A stretch of 64,000 bases of DNA, from the NCBI RefSeq assembly GCF_003597395.2, contig NC_133770.1, forward strand, positions 198,805,252 through 198,869,251. Reading direction: 5' to 3'. This document shows, one piece after another, positions 13,446 through 27,700 of this stretch (within the stretch, counting starts at the first letter, position 1; every line of letters starts with the position of its first letter). The translations under genes were made by a program, and so were the position numbers. The notes beneath the pieces are model-generated. The model was not told the DNA's origin. It saw nothing but the letters and a program-made list of their open reading frames with translations, and searched no databases. This DNA is from Chelonoidis abingdonii (lineage: Eukaryota; Chordata; Testudines; Testudinidae).

Positions 13446-14719
13446 TTCTTAGTAAAAGCACAACATTCTTTCTTTTGAAGATTTCTTGGTACCATAAACT
13501 AACATGCAGGGATATTTCTTGGAATTGAAGTATGACTGTACAACTGGAAAGAACCATGAGAACAAATTCCCTTTAAAACATCCCCCACCAATAACAGTTG
13601 GAATTTAGATTGAGATGGTGATGTTTTTTAATTTAGTGGGTGAATGGGTGGTTGCTTCACTTAAAGGAGCTTTTTCTCTTTCTTATAGTACAGCTCAGTC
13701 CCCTTATTTCTACAATTTACAAAAGAGATATTTTCTTTTCAGGAATCTTCTTCTATATCTGAATTGCTTCTGAGATTGCTTTAACATGCTTTCAGTTGTC
13801 CCTTAAAATATTCTGAATTTGTCATCAGTTTTACAGGCAGTATTTTCTTTGTACCTCAAATGCCAAGTGACAACCACATGAAATATCTTAAAATAATCCT
13901 CCTATTCTATATTGAATTGTGCAAGCTCTGTGATTTTTACACAGGAGTATTATGATACTTCCATTGGAGAGTGTAGAACAGATTAAATTTTTGGAAATAA
14001 TTTTAAGAATAATCTCACTATGCACATTTGTACATAAGATCTGCTAAGTTCTATGACAGACAAGTACATGTAACTACTGGAATTTGTTACTAGCTGCTTG
14101 ATATAAGCTAGACTACTTACTGCTTTTCAGTTTTTCAATCAGGGCAAAATTAAATGCTTATTTTTAGCTCATGATTTATTGAGTCAAATGGAATGGTTTC
14201 CTTATTTATCATTAGCAGCCTGCTGTTTTTACATGTAGAAACTAGATGATATGGTACACTTATCTTTTAAAAATGAATAACAAATTGGTTAATTTTTTTG
14301 TTTATATGCAAGTGACAATCCAACTAGCAACTTCAGTAAGTTACAGCTCTTCCTTGGATAGTTTCCTTATGATTATGTGCCCTGCTGCGCCTTTGATCAG
14401 TGATTTTCAGTAGCAGTGCCTGTTTGGCCTGCACATGCACTCTCCACATCCTCATGGCCCATACTGAAGCTATATAGGGTAGGTCAGGAGAACCACTCTC
14501 AATCTTTAGCTTGAGATAGTACATCAAGCATGCCCACTTCAAATTTTCATTGTGTAGTTTAGCTTAGATTACTTGCTATAGATGGAGTTTGATGGTAGTG
14601 GTTTCTCTTTGATTGTTCTTCTCTGTTTGAGGGGTTACTCTGGGCTTTTACTCTTTGGGGTAAGCTGGGATCCCCAAGCTTTAAACATTGTCTTTCCTGC
14701 TGGGAGGCTATTCCAGTGA

Positions 14720-17700
14720 GTCAAGGACATTCTCTCTGTCTCCAAAGTTTGAGAGACCTGCATATAGCAGCTAAGTGTAAGATCTGCTCCTCATTCAAGA
14801 GCAGATCTTGTAAAACCAGGGAGATAAGGTTCAAGATCTTAATGATGGAGCAAGCCCTATAACCAGCTTCTGACCCAGGCTCCGAGAACCCTCCTGTACC
14901 ATGGCCACTGAGCACATTTAGTGTCCTTTTTACCTCTGGATCCCATTCACTGATTGCCTCGAGGAATTCCGCAATTAGTATTTTATTTACTTCAGAGCCT
15001 TGGTCACCAAAAGCCTCGGGGGATGTGGTTTCATCTGTGTTCCTGGTACTGAAAGCCCCACAAAGGTGGACAGGTACTGACAAGAAGAGCAGGAGTCTCA
15101 GTCACCAGCTCCAAAGAAGGCTCCAGAAACCTTAGGTCCAAGGAAGTACTGTTGAGGGTCTGAGTGATTCTGATACTGGGAAGTCATCTAAAGCTACTTC
15201 TATGATCCATGCTTCTACAAAGTGAGATCAGTACTGAGCACCACTTCTACTTTGAATGTTCATACCCATAAAAGCATGCACTATACCTCAAAGAGAACTA
15301 CACATGCATACCTAAGTACCTATGTCAGTACTCCAGACTTCTATAATGGAGTCTAATTCTGATTGGAAGCATTTGGTGTCCATAGCTTCAAAGCATTCCA
15401 CACAAGTACCTGTGTTGGTACCAAACCCAGAGTCCACAGAATCACATTCAACTCCAGTCTATGAACCATTAGTACAGCAGGAATTTAGTATTCAAAAGAT
15501 CGTGTTGAAGGAGCTGAGAGTCTCCATTATTTACCGGTACTGAAACACCTTTCTGCACCAAGGATTTCTGAGTCACCACCTTCACATTTTTCATTCAGAC
15601 TCACTACTTCACCAACTTCAACTCTCCAGGGTGAATAGTGATCACCTCCCCTGGAATATGTTGAAGAAGACTTCTCTGACTCACAGATTTTGGTTCAGAG
15701 ATCTCTTGTCTATGCTATGGGAAATCACTCTCATACGTATTCTCAGAGAACGGAGGGAAGACAACCTCATTTTCTGTCTATATTGTATGACCAGCAGTGG
15801 ATGCCACTTCCTTTTCTGTGAGGGCACCCCAGTAACCTTATTGGACTTTTGGGCCATGTACTGTCAGCAGTTTCTAAGGGACCCCAGTCATTTTCGCAGG
15901 GAGCATAGGCAGAACCTTTCTCCTCAGACTTCAATCCCACCTCACCTACCAGAACCAGTTGAGGAGCTCTTTAAGCAGTAGGAGGAAAGAGCTGAAAAGG
16001 AAGCAACTCCTCACACAGATATTTTTTCATCACTGTCAGATGGGGCTGTAATGCCTCGACCACCTTCCGTAGCCTTTAGACAATTCCAGGAGCTGCTGAT
16101 ATGCTTCAGCTTCCTCTGGAGGAGGTTCAGGACTGTCATTATTAGCTCCTGACATTTTACATACTTCAGCTTCTGCATGTGTGGCCCTTCCTGTAAATGA
16201 AGCTTTACCAGAGCCTGCTAAAACTATCTAGTTATGGCACCTCCTACTTGTAAATGTGCTGACAAAAACATTATGTCTGGTGAAGGACTCTGAGATTTTT
16301 TCTTTAAAACCTGACCCCAAATGCTCTGGTTGTAGAAGTGGATGCATAACACAACGTCTACCCTTTTAATAAAGCCAATACTGCAGCCTAGTCCACTTCC
16401 ATTACGACCATGATGCAGCAAGCATCCTGGCTTTAGTTGTCCAGCTTCCCTGGGGAGGTACAGAGTACTGGCAAGAATCTTCTTTCTGATGATCACAAGT
16501 TGTTTTAGGATTCTACAGACCACTTTCTTCATATCTTGAAGGATTTGATAGTCGTTCCTAGATGTCTCAGATTTATACACCTGCAAATAATGGAATTGAG
16601 CAGGTCTCAAACAGCATAGAGATCTCACCTACCTCATTTCTCTAGTTTCTATAGACCAACTGAACTATCATCTAAGAGACCACAATATTCAAAAAAAAGA
16701 AGTCAGCTTCTGTCACGACTACTTCATCTCAATCATCCACGTCATCTAAATGCTAGTTTTGTTGGCTTGGTCAAGAGTCCAAACCATCCACTCTCCAGGA
16801 ATCTAGTGCTGCATCATTCCACTTTCCTTCCCCCTCTTTGGATACCATTTTCCCCATTTCCAACCTGCATGCGAGAGAATAACATCTGATAAATGTGGTT
16901 TGGCACTCATAACATAACATCTGGTTATTCCATCCATTTCACTTCCATCCTTCCCTGCCACCACCCTCTTTCCTGTCCCTTTTCAGGAACCCATCTCATG
17001 ATCAGTTGCTGACACAGGAAGTTGCCTCTGTTCTACGCTTAAAAGCCATAGAACCAGTTCCAGCCCAGTACAGGGGGAAGGGTTTCTGTTCCAAGTACTT
17101 TCTGTTCCCCAAAAAGGAATGGGGAATGGAGACCAATGTTAGATCTTAGTCATCTAAACAATTATGTGGAACAACAAAAATTCAGGATGGTGACTCTTGC
17201 AGCTATATTTCCCTTTCTGCAACTCTCGAACTTCAGGATGCATATTCTTATGTTGTGATTCACTCCTGTCATAAAGTTTCTTCATTTTATAGTTGACCAT
17301 GACCATTCTAGTACCATGTGCTCCCTTTTGGCCTCTCCTCTGCTGCAAAGATGTTCTCAAAGATCCTGGCAGTTGTAGCTGCCTTCTAGGTCAACTAGGG
17401 ATAATCATCTTCTCTTATCTCAACAATTGGCTACTTAGGAGTTAATCTTACCAAGAAGTCCTATTGGCAATACAAATTATAAGGTCTCTGTTCCACAATT
17501 TAGACCTTTGAATTCATCATGAAAAGTACACCTTGACACCAGTACACCAGATAGATTTGTTCGGAGTTTCATTGGACAGTGTGACAGATTCACGCCCCTT
17601 AAAATCCAATTTCAAGGTTTCTTGCTGAGGTTTGAGGACTTATCTGAAATTGTCTCCAATATTCAGTCCTATGGCAGCCTATACGTTCATAACCTGAGGT

Positions 17701-19270
17701 GATTGCATCACCAGTTCTGCTTTGGTTACAGCTTCAATTTATGAACTAAGAATCACAGTCGAGACCAGCAACTGTCTTTTCCCTGTCAGGTTCTGGACTC
17801 ACTCAGTAGGTGAAAGAACCTTCAAAGGTTTGTGTGATAGTCCCTTTCATTATGGCTTCTCCTACCATCATTATAATATTAGACACATACCTCTTAGGAT
17901 GTGTGATATATATATAGGGTCACACATTATCTAGGGCAAATGGTCTCCATGAGAGCTTTGTCTTCACATAAGTCTTTTAGACCTGAAATTAGGCCAAAAT
18001 TCTTGCACTCATTTCCTCCCATGGATCAGAGTCAAGTCCATCAAGGTCATGACAGACAATGGGGCCTTCATGTTCTGCACTTACTCCTTCTTGCGTTGTG
18101 CTAAGGCAATAACACTGTCTGGAATTGGTGTGTAGAGGGCAGATCGTCATGTCTGCTTCCTACTTCCTTGTAAAGTGGCCAATTACCTCAACAGACATTT
18201 CTCATAGAATTTCAAATGTGAGTTGGACTCATGGATCTTCAGCAACATATTTCAGTCATAGAGGTTTCCCGAAGTGGACCTATTTTGCCACTACCATCAA
18301 CCCAAAGTGCATTTTTTCCCTCAAGATGAGACCCTCAATTATTGAGAGACAAATGGTCTTCTTTACATATATCCACCAATTCCATTACTCTTGAAAGTAC
18401 CAAACAAGATCAAGCTGTACAAGGCCAAGGTCATCTAAATTGCACAAATTTGGCTGAGACAAATTTGTATCCCTACCTCATTTGAATTGTTTCTCATCCA
18501 CCAATGAAACTTCCAGTCATTTGTCATTTGGTTGTCTCAGCATGCCAGTCAGATACTTCACCCTAATTTGGAAGTTCTGTACATTGATGATTGACACTTC
18601 CTGTTCAATAGAGGTGCAAGAGATGGTGGTAAACAACAAAGTGACTGAGACCATATCATCTTCCAAAATGAATGAGATATCAACTTTGGAGTACCAGTTG
18701 ACAAATTTATCCTATTCATTCTTCTCTTCCCACCATCATAAAGTATCTGCTGAAATTAAATAATAATAAAAAATCAGGTCTGCTGTCAGCTTCACTTGGT
18801 GGCTTTCCTGCTCTTGTTGAAGGCTTTTCAATTTTTGCCAATATCAAGATTCCTCTGAGGATTGATAATCTTTTCCCATAGATTAGAGAACCTATTCCAA
18901 TATGGGATTTGAATCTTATTCTTAGTTGCCTTATGAAACATCCATTCCAGCCATTAGATGTGTGTGAATTGCTACATCCGTTTATGAAAACAGCTTTCTT
19001 CATAGCTATCACTTCAGCCTAGAGGACTGGACAACCAGGGGCTTTACAAAGTTCTTCAGGGAAAAGGTCTCATTATGACCATACCCTGAGTTTCTACCTA
19101 AAGTAACTTCTCATTTCATATTAACCAGACCATTCATCTGTGTTTTACCACCCTTCTCCCCAACCACATCAGATACGCAGGAAACTGTCTTCCATAACCT
19201 GATTATCAGATGGGCGTTAGTCACTATCTGAACAGAATCAAGCTGTTCACACTGAAGTCAATGGGAGTGA
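14720..19270 (+). mobile_element. Decayed DIRS-type retrotransposon (gag, RT/RNase H, tyrosine recombinase remnants)
   Basis: Broken reading frames appear in DIRS order. A gag-like part (14720-16000) contains CKICSSF and KILMMEQAL, then DFWAMYCQQFLRDPSHFRRE near 15840. Reverse transcriptase lies at about 17015-17600: EVASVLRLKAIEPVPAQYRG, FCSKYFLFPKK, LELQDAYSYVVIHS, HVLPFGLSSAAKMFSKILAV. RNase H is at about 18130-18330: CRGQIVMSASYFLVKW, FPKWTYFATTINPKC. Tyrosine-recombinase-like remnants follow at about 18940-19260: PFMKTAFFIAITSA and a damaged counterpart of the RR-x-SEL region. Many stops and frameshifts show that it is dead. Element ends were not found, so the borders are approximate. 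Confidence 0.75.
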
Positions 19271-21929
19271 AGGACACTTGTCCCTAGAGTTTTACAAATA
19301 AGAGATGGTGAACCAGGTATTTCATAAGATGTCTGAGCAACAGATTCTAAGGTATGACCGCACCATTTCAATTCCAAGCCATTGGCCTAGCTCATTGCTT
19401 ACCCCTCGTTGTATTTAAATTTCATAGTTTCCAAGCATTTAAGAAGCCAGATCTGGTGTTTTCTTGTTGGAAAGAATGTAGAAATAGAAGCAAGATAGAT
19501 TCCACAATTCAGTTGCAAAATAGTTTCTACTTTCTCCCAACACATGCTCCAAATACATCATACATTAACATAAAGCATGCAGTTATACAAATTCCAGAAT
19601 ATATACCAAATGTTTGGTTTTGAATTTGGAAAGTCAGTGAAATCTGTACTGTAATGTGAAATATATTTGTTTTTCAAATTTGTATGCAGCATGGAATCTG
19701 GTTTTATACTGCTTGTTATCATGAGCGATGTCTCCTTTGTGGTGGTGTGTGTTGTGTGAAACTTTGGTTTTAGTTCAGCACAATGGAGAAACATCTACAG
19801 TAGGCATTATGGAATCTGTGTTGTCCATCCACTGGAAAGTTATTATGGGCATATTTTGTACTTTTTTTTCCAGAATGTTGAGTTGGTGCAGAATTATTAT
19901 GAACATGTGTTGGAGAGTTTGTTTTGCTTACATATTATGACAATATAGTAATTGTACATTTTTGTTGCAGAATTTGCTACATATATGTTTAAATAATAAG
20001 TAAATAACAGAATTGTCCATGTTTTCTTGGTATAAGTATGTGAAGTTTGAAACTGTGTGAAGTTGCTAATTTATAACACTCTTGTGAAGTGCTGTGGGTG
20101 CTTGGCATCCACTGAAGCCAGCAGGAGTTGAAAACGCTCAGCACTGCATGGGATTTGGCCCTAGATTTATTTTGTTATGAGTAAGAAAAAGGGAATCAGG
20201 AATTACTTCATAAGTTGTCTAACCAAAACATTAACTAGGTAGTTTAGTTATTGGCCAGGCTGCAGTGACCTTCAATGGGCTATGGGATGTGCCTGTGTGT
20301 GGAGGCTACAGTTTGCTTAAACTGTCTGGAAAAAATGATTTAATTTTTTGAAGAGTTAACTGACATGCCCACTATAGTGATCCCTGATAAGCTCCTGTCT
20401 GTGGAAACACCTTTAATGTTCTCCTCCCATCTTCTATTGAGATCTGCAGTGCTCTTATACACCTTTTATGTAAGAATTGTCATCAATTTTTTACAAACGC
20501 CATAGATAACCCTCTCCCTCTCTTTATGGATCCTGATGAACTCCCACACCATTTTTGTTCTCCTGCAACCCATTGTAAACATCTCAAAGCACTCCTTTAC
20601 TCTCTCATAAGATGCTGCAGCTGTACTGCTGCTCCTCAGAGTCTTTCCAGTGAGTATTGTATGTATTTGATTTTTAGGAATTCCATTAATTGTGAAACGG
20701 GCTCCAACACCATCCACTTTAAAAGCGCTTTGACACCTCTCATTCCTTTCAGAGACCTTTGCTGCTCCTGTAAATGCTCAACATGAATTTCTTTTTTTAA
20801 AGCAAACCCAATATGTGACAAAACTTTCCATTTATAGACTCAAATGCATTCCTGCACCCGCCCATGGAGATTATTCATGCTTTTCTCCATACTATCTTTA
20901 TAGAGATTGCAAGGCATCTGCCCCTTCTAGCGATTCCCTCCAGAGACTTTCTGATGCACTCCAATTTTCCTTAAAGATTCCTCTATTCTATCCTGTTTTG
21001 CTCCCTTGTAGATCCTACTGAATTTTCCCATTGTTTCCTCCAGCTGCAAGCAACAGGAGGTTTGTCACCAATCAGAAGATTTGGCCACTCAGTATATAAA
21101 TAACTTAACAAAGGTTCTGCTCTGATTTAATCTGACTGAGCAGAACTAATAATAAAATAAGCACCATCTGTTTTATTAAATCATAAACAGCAGCCTCTAA
21201 AATAAACCATTTAGTGTTATATTATTTCAGAAACAAACAATAAATCTACTCACTATCTGTTATTCAGATAACAAACTGTTAGCACGTGGTTCAAATTTCA
21301 GCCTCATCTATAATGTATAACTTCCATTGTAGGTTGTTGCTTTATTTATTTATTATGTATTTGTGTATCCAATATTTATATTTTATGGAGCCTATGTGGA
21401 GTAGCACTTGGGCACCTTAGTTTTTCTTTAATCTCAAAATCAAACCTCATTATTTTGCTACAGAAGAGCTTCAGAAGAACAGGTTTTCAAAAGTCCTGAG
21501 TAGCCACATCTCCAGTAGATGTCAATGGGAGCTACAGGTTTCCAGCATCTCTGAAAATCAAGCCCAAGGAACTTCCATATGAGTTAATTAAAATCCTGTT
21601 GGAACAAGTGAGCCTGTGGTCTGACTCTGATTGGACTTGATACAAGAATTACTGGGTGAAATTACTGGGCCTGTGTTATGCAGCAGATCAGACTAGGTGA
21701 TCATTATGGTTCTTTCTGACCTTAAAATCAATAAGCCACTTGAAAGAAAGAACAAGTTACACAAGAGAAGGTCATCTAATGAAATAACATGTGGAATGAG
21801 TTTTATATCAAGAAACTACAGAAGTGTCCCACTTTATCTTGATACATTTAGACCTGTGCTATTCTATTCTATTCTAGTTTAGAAGTTCAGTTTGAAAAAA
21901 AAAAAAAAGAAATTTTTTTTTTCTTCCAG

Positions 21930-22195
21930 CCAGGGGTGGCTCCAGGCACCAGCACACACAGAGTGTGCCTAGGGTGGCAAGCCACGGAGGGCGCTCTGCT
22001 GGTCACCATGAGGGCGGTAGGCAGGTTGCCTTTGGCGGCTTGCCTGCGGAGGATCTGCTGGTCCTGCGGCTTCAGCAGACCTCCCGCAGGCGTGCCGCTG
22101 AATCCACCGGACCGGGGACCTCCCACAGGCAAGCCGCCGAAGGCAGCCTGCTTGCCATGCTTGAGGCAGCAAAAGACTAGAGCTGCCCCTGCTTC
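21930..22195. repeat. GC-rich interspersed repeat
   Basis: A sharply GC-rich block in AT-rich surroundings contains repeated modules (CTGCGGAGGATCTGCTGG, CCTCCCGCAGGCGTGCCGC, CAAGCCGCCGAAGGCAGCCT). It is preceded by an A-run/T-run palindrome (21894-21922). Similar blocks are frequent in turtle genomes; the class is unknown to me. Open frames on both strands here are composition artefacts. Confidence 0.6.
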
Positions 22196-24743
22196 CAGCT
22201 TGGAAATCTTCACTAGATCTTTATTCAAAGTACAAGAATTCTTCCAATTCTTCTTCTGTCAAGGGCTTACAGATTGAAATCTTTGTTTCCTAGTCCGTCA
22301 GAGTATATTTTCTATTCCTTCATTCAATACTTTATCCTTAGGAAACTATCACCACTTGCCACCTCTGTAAAAGTGTATGGAACTGTCAGAGACTCTGGAG
22401 AGGGGGCAAGAGAGGCCTTGAAGGGCCTGCACCCTATCCTTAGCAAACTTAACATATGACCAGGATGACCCTCCTTCTGGGAGCACCTATGGCAACCCTC
22501 AAGGAGGGTGTATGTGTTGGCATGAAGGCACTCCCTGTTGCTAACTGAAGATAAGAAGTTGATGAGGCACTTGTACTGCCCCAACTTATTTAAATCTTAT
22601 TATGAATATTCCAAATAACCCCCCACTTGTAGATTAAAATGAATAAAACCGCTTGGGCCTGATTCTCCACTCCATCCAAGTTAGGTGCCATGGGGAAGTT
22701 GTTGTGGCTCCGTTATTCAGAGCCTCTCAGCCCTTAAGTGAGATGTGTGTGCATAGGGACAGCCGTAACTTATGTCTACAAGGATTTGTGCAGCAGAGTT
22801 CATCTTTGCCAGGCTCTCTCCCACCTACATCATGCTCCTCTCCCTCCTCACGTTGTGACGGGGCATCTGGAGCAGGAGATGACAGAGCCACCTCTACCAC
22901 TCAAGAGTTAACTGGTACAGGAAGAATTCTCTACTGCCCTTCTCCTGGCATAGTGCACCACATAAGCAACACAAAGTGGGCTTAAAGTTGCCTCAGCAGA
23001 CCTGAAAATCCAGCCCATGAAGATTTAAAACCAGCTGTTAGAAAAAACTGAATGGCTGCATTGTATGTAGGACACTGTGGTTTGGATGTTAATTTGAGTT
23101 TGTAGTTAAGTTAAATAGAGTCCAGTTATATAAATGTCTTGCTTTCAGCTATAGATATTGATATGTAAATTCATTAACTGGTATATTTAATTAAATGTAG
23201 GACTGTTTTTTAAAATGTCTTCTTAAAAATGCTGATTTTCTGCTTAGATATATCTGCAGTCCCTTTAGTTTATGGACATTTAACTAAGACCTATATTCTG
23301 AAACAACAAAAGATCATTGCAAAGAACATAAACGCACAATGAAGTGTATAGACACATGGTGTCATGAGGTGATTTTACGCATTTAATTTTTAAAGCCACT
23401 ATATCGTAACTGAGCCAATAAACTGAACATTCTTTCTTGTTCTTCCGCTTGTATTGACTAGCCCTGATTGAGATGGCATTGCAGAAATTGTGCAACATTT
23501 CTTTGTTTCTGAAGAAAATTTTTCATGCTTTTAAGCTTTTGATACAGTGATCTAATTCTAAGACAATTAAAATAAAATCTATTGAATACAGAGATTCACT
23601 GGACCAAACTCTATCATGGCTTATATCTTGAACTATTCCAATGAAGTCTGGGCAAAAGATGGCTCAGAATTCTAAAAAGTCCAGGAGAAGTTGTGACAAA
23701 GTGTGTGTCATAAGTATTTGTCACCAATCTGAGGAGAACAAATCTTATGAATTTTGACAAAAATATCAAGACCAGCACCTTTTTTTTCTTATTTTCTTTG
23801 TCATGAAGTTAAAGAGACAGTCTGTTGGAAGCTGGAATATGCATGTCAAGGAGAATGATGATGTGATACGCTGTGATTCCTGAACAATGACTAATCTAAT
23901 CTCAAGAGATCATCCTCTCTTGAAATATTTTAGTCCCTTTCACATTTCAGTTTTGGGCTTCTCTTGAACAGTGTCTTCAGACTGTGCCAAATTTTGTGAA
24001 ATACTGATTTGTATAATGTGGATACTTGTCTACTAGGGCACAGAGCTGTGACCAATCTCGTCTCATGTAAGTCATGCACTTGGCTATAAATAGGGTACAA
24101 AGTTTCTCAGAGATTAAAGATAGTTGTGTGTGTCTATGCACTAAAACAGCAAGCTGCATTATATTCATTCACTTTGTTCACTCAATGTATCCCGTGGCAA
24201 ACTTGTATTTATTTATTAACAGCCACAGGGCTGATTTTTGGCAAAGACAGTGGCTCAACTAGTGCATTATCAATTGGGGTCGCAGATCATTCAGATATCA
24301 TAAACTGCAGTGAGAGTTCCTTTAGCTATGGTAACCATGCTGTGCAAGGGTTTGTGAAGTAGGTAAGGGGATCTGGTGTGCAATGTCTGGAAAGATAACC
24401 ACTTGCATTAGATTGCTGCATCAAAACACCAAAGGGATGGCTGTCTGGTGCTCTTGCCCACTGGTGTATCCTGAAAACATCTCTTGTGTTCAGTGATAAG
24501 AAATAGGGAGGGAGACAAAGAAAATTATGACCCTAGCAGATTTTCATAATGGAAAATAAAAAAAGCTAAATAGTAAAATGGCATTTTTCATGATCAATTG
24601 TTGCTGTGGTCTTTAAAAGTTTCTGGGAAATAAATGTAGAGAAATTCTCCCACAATTGCTTGTAATATTCTAATGAAACTCAACTAAATGTTGTAACCAA
24701 AATATTGAACGAGACTGATTTTTCTCCTTTCTAAATTTTTAAG

Positions 24744-24785
24744 ATCCAGACTTTAAGGACCTGGGAGTTTTGAAACCATTGCCAG
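24744..24785 (+). CDS. NETO1: NETO1 exon: linker between CUB1 and CUB2 (42 nt)
   Basis: This very short exon encodes [13 protein letters not shown] between a pyrimidine-rich acceptor ending AAG (24741-24743) and the donor G|GTTGGT at 24786. It begins with the last two bases of a codon (probably Asp, with a G from the upstream exon) and ends with one base that joins TT of the next exon to make Val. The residues match the NETO1 segment that leads from CUB1 to CUB2. It is too short to appear as a free-standing ORF. The donor is weak (GTTGGT), and the next intron is only 108 bp. Confidence 0.85.
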
Positions 24786-27700
24786 GTTGGTATGCTAGAC
24801 ATTTCATAAAACTTAAAGGCCTTTGTCTTCTGCTATAGAAAATATTTTTTGCTTGCTGTTCAGGTTTCATATTTGTGGCATTTTGTTATTCAGTTTGTGA
24901 GTTTGAGATGGGAGGACCTGAAGGAATTGTGGAATCTGTGCAAATTGTGAAGGAAGGAAAAGCTTCTGATACGGAGGCAGTTGACTGTAAATGGTACATC
25001 CGAGCACCACCACGATCCAAGGTCAGTCCTGCATCTACTCACTGATTTGGCACTTAATTTAAGAATACGAATATAGTGTACGTTTCTTTGTACATACGGA
25101 TCTTGCTTAGCAATTTTTCAGTGTTGAACTTTTAAACTGTTATTTCCTTCAGCATTGGAAGGTAATTTGTCACCTCACTGTCACAGTAACCTTCATTTGC
25201 TATAAATAACAATGTGGGCAGCATAATGGGTAATTTTCTCCAACACGTCTTTCCTCTGAGCTTTAAAGAATCAGGAGCTCTCGTTAACTGTGAGGTGATG
25301 TATCCCTTTATTTTCCATATTTTACACCCCGTCTTTATGTTGACACTAAGATCATGTGTCCAGGATATGTAATGTTTAAAAAACATTGCCAAATCAAATA
25401 GTATCATCATCTGTTTGTCGTTCTGGAAATTAGTGAAAACAGAGCCATGGTAAATTCATATATCTTGAGTCTGAGCCCTATACTTCTGAGAGTGAGCCAC
25501 TGATGAATAGACTCCCCATTCTTATTTTTCCTGCATAGTTGTCAATGTTTTTGTCATTGTTTATCAAAAAGAATATAGCAAAAGGATGTTTTCTTTAATC
25601 CAGTGGCTCCCTTCTTTGGTTTTATTATAGTGTCTCATTTGTCCAAAGCCAACTCAGTAGCACTGGGCAATTTTTTTTCAGATAAATACTTGATTCACCC
25701 AGTTTGAGATCAATAAAACATATTCAGAAATTTAGATTGAATTCAGCTAATAGTTTTGATTACTTTTTTTCAAAGTCAAGATGATTCATTGTGATGTTTT
25801 TGAAATGTAACATCTTGACTTTTAGTTTCAAGCCAATGTTTCATTTTGAAATTTAGCTAGTTTTATTTTAAAAAAGGAAAAAAAAAACAAAATAGTTAAA
25901 ATGAAACAAAATAGTAATAAAAATTTCAGTTAGAGTTTAACCAGAAAACAACTTTTTTTTTTTTGGTTTTATCTTTCAGCCACCATTACATTATTTTTGT
26001 AGCTTACTCATCGGTGAACACTTGGATTAATTACAGATGGATAGCACACCATTTCTCCTCTGTTCTAGGGTGGAATAACTTTGTGCTCATCACCTATTTT
26101 CACACGTCTTCTAAAGGCAGCACAGCAGTTGATGTTCAAAAAATATCTTTTATCAGTGATGTGAGAGCACTACTCCCTCAGCGGAACTGCCTCAGACTCC
26201 AGGCTTTGCAAACTAGTGTGTGTGCACACACTAACTTTGGAAAGCTGAGAGAGAAATCATTTTGTGTGTTATTATAAAGCAGAATGAACAGAATGTACCT
26301 ATCTGTTGTAACATTTGGCATTCAGTACCCAAAATGAAAAGTTGCCTGAGAGTTACATAAAATTAGATGACAGATTTGTGGCAGCATTTCTCTATTCAAT
26401 AAAAGTTTGGAGGAAATGTGGAATAGTTGTGTGGCAAAGGATGGAACAGGATTATTGGAACTATCCACTTTATATCCTATTTATTGGGTTATTTTCATAT
26501 AATTGCAGTATAAATACAGGTTTTCCACTAAATAGATGAGATTCTCATTCTCTGCGTAGACTGAAAACGATTATTGCACCATACTGAGAAATTATTTATT
26601 GATAGGTGTATCATCAAAAAATCATTTGTGCTTCCCTAATTCTGGGCTGCTTCTGGAGCTGACATAACCTGCAGAATAAGTTAGGGCAGCTCCCAGTGCT
26701 GCTCTGATTTATAGTAGCTTTGCACCGATGCTTTTGTTCTGTTCCACAGTTCAGAATAGCCAGAATGCAAAGTGCTCCAGCCACTCATCCCTTCTCATGC
26801 TTGATATGCTCCTATTCCAGGAGCTGCACAGGAGGGTGGCATAGGCCCACCTAGGCCCCAAGGGAATTAGCTGCAGCAGAGAGACAGGTGCACAGGATTG
26901 TGAAGTCAGATCTAGACTGAAAGGAGCTTTTCTTTCACATACGTTATTCTTGGCAGTTGAACAAATCCTTTCTTTATTATGTGCTTTGTTTTGGTACCTT
27001 ATAAAGAACTGATTTTCTGCATACAAATATTAAGGAAGTTATTCTGGGAAGTGGTTAGAAGCTTTTCCTAACCTGCCTAATCAATCACACTGTCACACCA
27101 AACCTTTGGTAAATGATTAAAAAATAACTCATCAAAAGTGATTCACAATGAAGAGATTATAATCTGACTTTTTTACTGAAGTTATATATTATTCATAGTT
27201 TACAATCTCTCTTTTCCTTTATTATATTCAGTCAGGGCTTTCCACTACTTTCAAAGCTAAATAAAAAATAGTAGAATTTAGCCAGCATTTCTTTTTTCAT
27301 TATGATGATAAAAATACAAACTTAAAGGTGACAAGACAATTATTTAAACCATAATGCGATCAGGGGATATAAATTATATATACCACAGCTACAGTGAAGC
27401 TTTATCATTTTTGTTGCTAATAGTTTTGGCATTTACAGTGACATCTCAAAGCTCTGTAAAAACTAATACTCTAAAATTGTGCTGGTACATTTCTCCCCAC
27501 CCTCCAATGTAACATGGGATTGGTGGTTTGAAGAAAAGGGTTTCACTGAAATTTTGTGACATAAATGTGGAGAAAGAAGATACAGTGGTTATGTTTCTAC
27601 TTTATAGCATATTGTGTAATTAAGTAAGAAAAGACCTCATAATGCTAAATATGGTCATGTGCAAGTGCTTACTTAAAATATTAGCAACCTAGTTATTCCA

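Larger units (their letters stand above)
1..24743 (+). other. NETO1: Inferred upstream intron of NETO1
   Basis: No CUB1 or signal-peptide coding sequence is recognisable here. The stretch consists of repeats listed separately and plain AT-rich sequence. It is assigned to the intron before the 42-nt linker exon because that exon's acceptor needs an upstream partner. Parts with nothing recognised: 2421-2881, 3044-6513, 7706-10612, 11061-11984, 13446-14719, 19271-21929 and 22196-24743. Confidence 0.6.

Noticed and set aside
21936..22277. Overlapping open frames on both strands of the GC-rich block
   Set aside because: Low-complexity Gly/Pro/Arg/Ala peptides on both strands reflect a repeated GC-rich sequence, not a gene.
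1..24743. CUB1 and signal-peptide exons of NETO1
   Set aside because: I looked for CUB1 hallmarks (conserved cysteine/tryptophan and YDG-like segments with splice sites) and found none. Eye search can miss a short exon, so absence is likely but not proven.
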